Assembly (NCBI GenBank): GCA_046313675.1
Contig: JBKBXU010000061.1
Coordinates: 1-17,167 of the forward strand
Source: JBKBXU01 sp046313675
GTDB lineage: Bacteria > Bacteroidota > Bacteroidia > Cytophagales > Cytophagaceae
Direction of reading: 5' to 3'
DNA: 17,167 nt
The notes below the pieces were generated by a model that saw only the letters and a list, made by a program, of their open reading frames with translations, made no database searches and was not told the origin of the DNA. The translations under genes were made by a program, and so were the position numbers. The stretch's first letter is position 1, and each line of letters begins with the position of its first letter. Positions 15,301 to 17,167 of the stretch are shown piece by piece.

Positions 15301-15302
15301 TA

Positions 15303-17167
15303 TTATCTTTCTTCCCAATTAAACCCTTTTTTCAATCCTTTGACCAATACCTCAAATTCTCCGGGTTCGGTAATGGTTTTTAATTGCTCATTTACAAAGG
15401 CAAGGTCATGGCGGTCCAGGGTGAATGTTACTATCATACTTTCTCCAGGCTCCAGATTGATTTTAGTGAATTTTCTAAGCCTCTTCACCGGAGGAACAAT
15501 AGAGGCATACAAATCTCTTGTATAAAGTTCTACCACTTCCTGTCCGGCCAAAATTCCGGTATTGGTGATTTTTACCGATACTTCCAGCTTTTCATCCGCA
15601 TGGATCTTTTCCTTGTTTATAGTAAGGTCTGAGTAAGCAAATGTTGTATAACTTAAGCCATCGCCAAAATGAAACTGTGGACGAAAATCAAAGAAATATT
15701 GATACTCAGGTTCTACGATTTCCACGGCTACGTCCAAAGGTTTATGGTCATAGGTCAGGAGCTCATTGGGGTACCTGGGATAGGTGAACGGTAGTTTCCC
15801 ATTTGGGTTATATTTTCCGAATAGAATATCTGCTACGGCATTTCCTCCCTGTGAACCGGGCCAGCCGGCAAAGAGTATACTTTTGCTGAGTGGCTCAATT
15901 TCTCTGATAACTCTTGGCCTTCCCTCCACTAAAACCAGGATTACCGGTTTTCCTGTAGCGGAGGCCATTTTCACAAGCTGTTGTTGTACTCCCGGCAGAT
16001 TCATGTCAAAAATATTGCCCGGAGTTTCGGCAAAGGCTTCTTCCCCGATGCATACGACAATGGCATCAGCGGAAGCAGCGTATTTGTTCATCTCTTTTCC
16101 TGAAATCAATAGGGAATCGGTAAAATTCGAACCTCGGTGGTAACTTACATTTACACCGGATGCTTTAAGTGCTCCAAAAATACTAAGGGTGTTTGGGGTA
16201 AAGTAATCAGCTTTTGTCCCCTGCCAGGTATAGGACCAGGCTCCGTGCAGAGCTGTTAGCGAATTGGCCGCCGGTCCGGTTAGAAAGACGGAAGCGTTCA
16301 TCTTTAAGGGTAGGAGGTCATCATTTTTTAGTAGCACAATGCTTTCCCGTGCAGCTTGCAAGGCACTTTGCTTATATTCAGGCTTTCCAAAATTTTCAAT
16401 AGCCTTCGCTTCGACATACGGATCTTCAAACAGCCCCAGGTCTTTTTTTATTTTAAGTATTCTGCGGACGGATTGGTTGATGCGTTCTTCGCTAACTTTT
16501 CCTTCTTTTACAAGTGCTACCAAGTCATCATAAAAGCTGAAATCGAAAGGTACTATGACCATGTCAATACCGGCTTCTACCGATTTCAGAACTGCCTCTT
16601 TATGGGTGGAAGCTACATTATGTCTTTCATGAAGCTTTTGTATATCCAGCCAGTCGCTGATAATTACTCCTTCAAAGCCTAATTCTCCCCTCAATACGTC
16701 TGTAAGAAGGTACTTGCTTGCATGTACGGGTGTGCCGTTGACATCGCCTGAGTTTACCATCAGTGTGGCGGCACCGGCTTTTACTGATTCCCTGAACGGA
16801 GGGAGGAAGTATTCGCGAAGCACAATCTCAGGGATGTAAGCAGGAGCCCGGTCTTTGCCATTGGCAGGGACGGAATAGCCTATAAAATGCTTCATGCAGG
16901 CAGCAACGGCATTAGGGTTTTTCAATGATTTTCCCTGGTACCCTTTTACGGATTCTGTTCCCAATATTTTGACAAGCTCTACATCTTCGCCAAAAGACTC
17001 CGGAAAGCGTGACCATACCTGGTTACGTCCCACATCAAGTACAGGAGAGAAGTTGTATCGTATGCCTGAAGCCCTTGTTTCTGCAGCGGTAATTTCGGAT
17101 GCTTTATAGACCAGCTCAGGATTTCTTGTGGCAGCCAGGTTTAGGTTATGTGGAAAGATGGTTGATC
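15303..17167 (-). CDS. Glycoside hydrolase family 3 (beta-glucosidase-like), 5' end outside window
   Basis: A GH3 enzyme cleaving beta-linked glucosides or related sugars, probably exported, though its N-terminus is not visible. About 620 residues are seen. The frame continues to the right edge as TIFPHNLNLAATRNPELV and SPVLDVGRNQVW, so the GTG at 17031-17033 is Val in DVGRNQ, not a start. Conserved KHF (CMKHFIG) and LMVNSGDVNGTPVH follow. The catalytic nucleophile is Asp in GVIISDW, codon 16653-16655. A substrate-loop motif EEAFAETPGN, with Glu at 16026-16028, is typical of the ExoI-like GH3 group and may carry the acid/base. The second alpha/beta domain includes VLVEGRPRVI and FAGWPGSQGG. 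A C-terminal fibronectin-III-like domain runs from LTINKEK to FNWEER. Neighbours give no further clue to the substrate. Confidence 0.94.
   Translation of the reverse strand, partial: STIFPHNLNLAATRNPELVYKASEITAAETRASGIRYNFSPVLDVGRNQVWSRFPESFGEDVELVKILGTESVKGYQGKSLKNPNAVAACMKHFIGYSVPANGKDRAPAYIPEIVLREYFLPPFRESVKAGAATLMVNSGDVNGTPVHASKYLLTDVLRGELGFEGVIISDWLDIQKLHERHNVASTHKEAVLKSVEAGIDMVIVPFDFSFYDDLVALVKEGKVSEERINQSVRRILKIKKDLGLFEDPYVEAKAIENFGKPEYKQSALQAARESIVLLKNDDLLPLKMNASVFLTGPAANSLTALHGAWSYTWQGTKADYFTPNTLSIFGALKASGVNVSYHRGSNFTDSLLISGKEMNKYAASADAIVVCIGEEAFAETPGNIFDMNLPGVQQQLVKMASATGKPVILVLVEGRPRVIREIEPLSKSILFAGWPGSQGGNAVADILFGKYNPNGKLPFTYPRYPNELLTYDHKPLDVAVEIVEPEYQYFFDFRPQFHFGDGLSYTTFAYSDLTINKEKIHADEKLEVSVKITNTGILAGQEVVELYTRDLYASIVPPVKRLRKFTKINLEPGESMIVTFTLDRHDLAFVNEQLKTITEPGEFEVLVKGLKKGFNWEER

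Larger units (their letters stand above)
14949..15302. other. Gene-free, repeat-bearing stretch
   Basis: No supportable gene. It contains the copy 2 repeat, the probable GH3 terminator and a heptamer tract. A reading frame enters through copy 2 on the minus strand and ends at a TAG near 14930, but shows no recognisable protein. Confidence 0.7.

Noticed and set aside
15784..16682. Several plus-strand frames of 60-120 codons within the GH3 gene
   Set aside because: They are antisense shadows of a conserved enzyme and have no motifs of their own.
17031..17033. GTG as the start of the GH3 gene
   Set aside because: Conserved GH3 sequence (TIFPHNLNLAAT, SPVLDVGR) continues upstream to the window edge.

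Overview
The window looks like a piece of a Bacteroidota chromosome, probably a Cytophagales-like marine or environmental lineage. The lineage is inferred from protein flavour: a CysN of the short Bacteroidota type, a type IX secretion (T9SS) sorting domain, a PorT-like outer-membrane barrel, several lipoproteins, moderate-to-low GC, and almost no Shine-Dalgarno sequences before starts. A run of 10 Ns at 10764-10773 shows this is a draft assembly.

Layout. (1) 1-1226 (+): the sulfate adenylyltransferase GTPase subunit CysN, missing only its extreme N-terminus, followed by a clear terminator. (2) 1346-2629 (+): a subtilisin-family lipoprotein protease with a 5' inverted repeat next to its start. 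(3) 2738-5119 (-): topoisomerase III, convergent with the protease. (4) 5227-6000 (+): an unrecognised secreted protein with MORN/YwqK-like repeats. (5) 6128-8042 (+): LemA, an M48 (HtpX-like) membrane protease and a small secreted protein, apparently one operon. (6) 13615-8062 (-): a four-gene operon read leftwards: DUF1800, DUF1501 with a C-terminal T9SS sorting domain, an outer-membrane beta-barrel, and a propeller-like lipoprotein. (7) 13733-14332 (+): a DUF1801/OmdA (YdeI-like) protein, divergent from that operon across a perfect dyad. (8) 14333-15302: a gene-poor, repeat-rich stretch of about 970 bp. It holds two heptamer-like tandem tracts, a 147-bp sequence present twice with a REP-like hairpin, and the remnant of a PQQ-propeller-like gene. 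(9) 15303-17167 (-): a glycoside hydrolase family 3 enzyme running off the right edge.

The most interesting part is the DUF1800-DUF1501-OMP-lipoprotein operon. DUF1800 and DUF1501 proteins are a recurrent pair of unknown function. Here they are joined by a barrel and a lipoprotein through very short spacings and a 4-bp overlap. The DUF1501 gene stops early within its T9SS signal (TAA at 10220-10222), yet the next 16 in-frame codons spell a convincing T9SS C-terminus. That points to one CAA-to-TAA change, a sequence error, or stop-codon readthrough. No obviously new defence or mobile system is visible.
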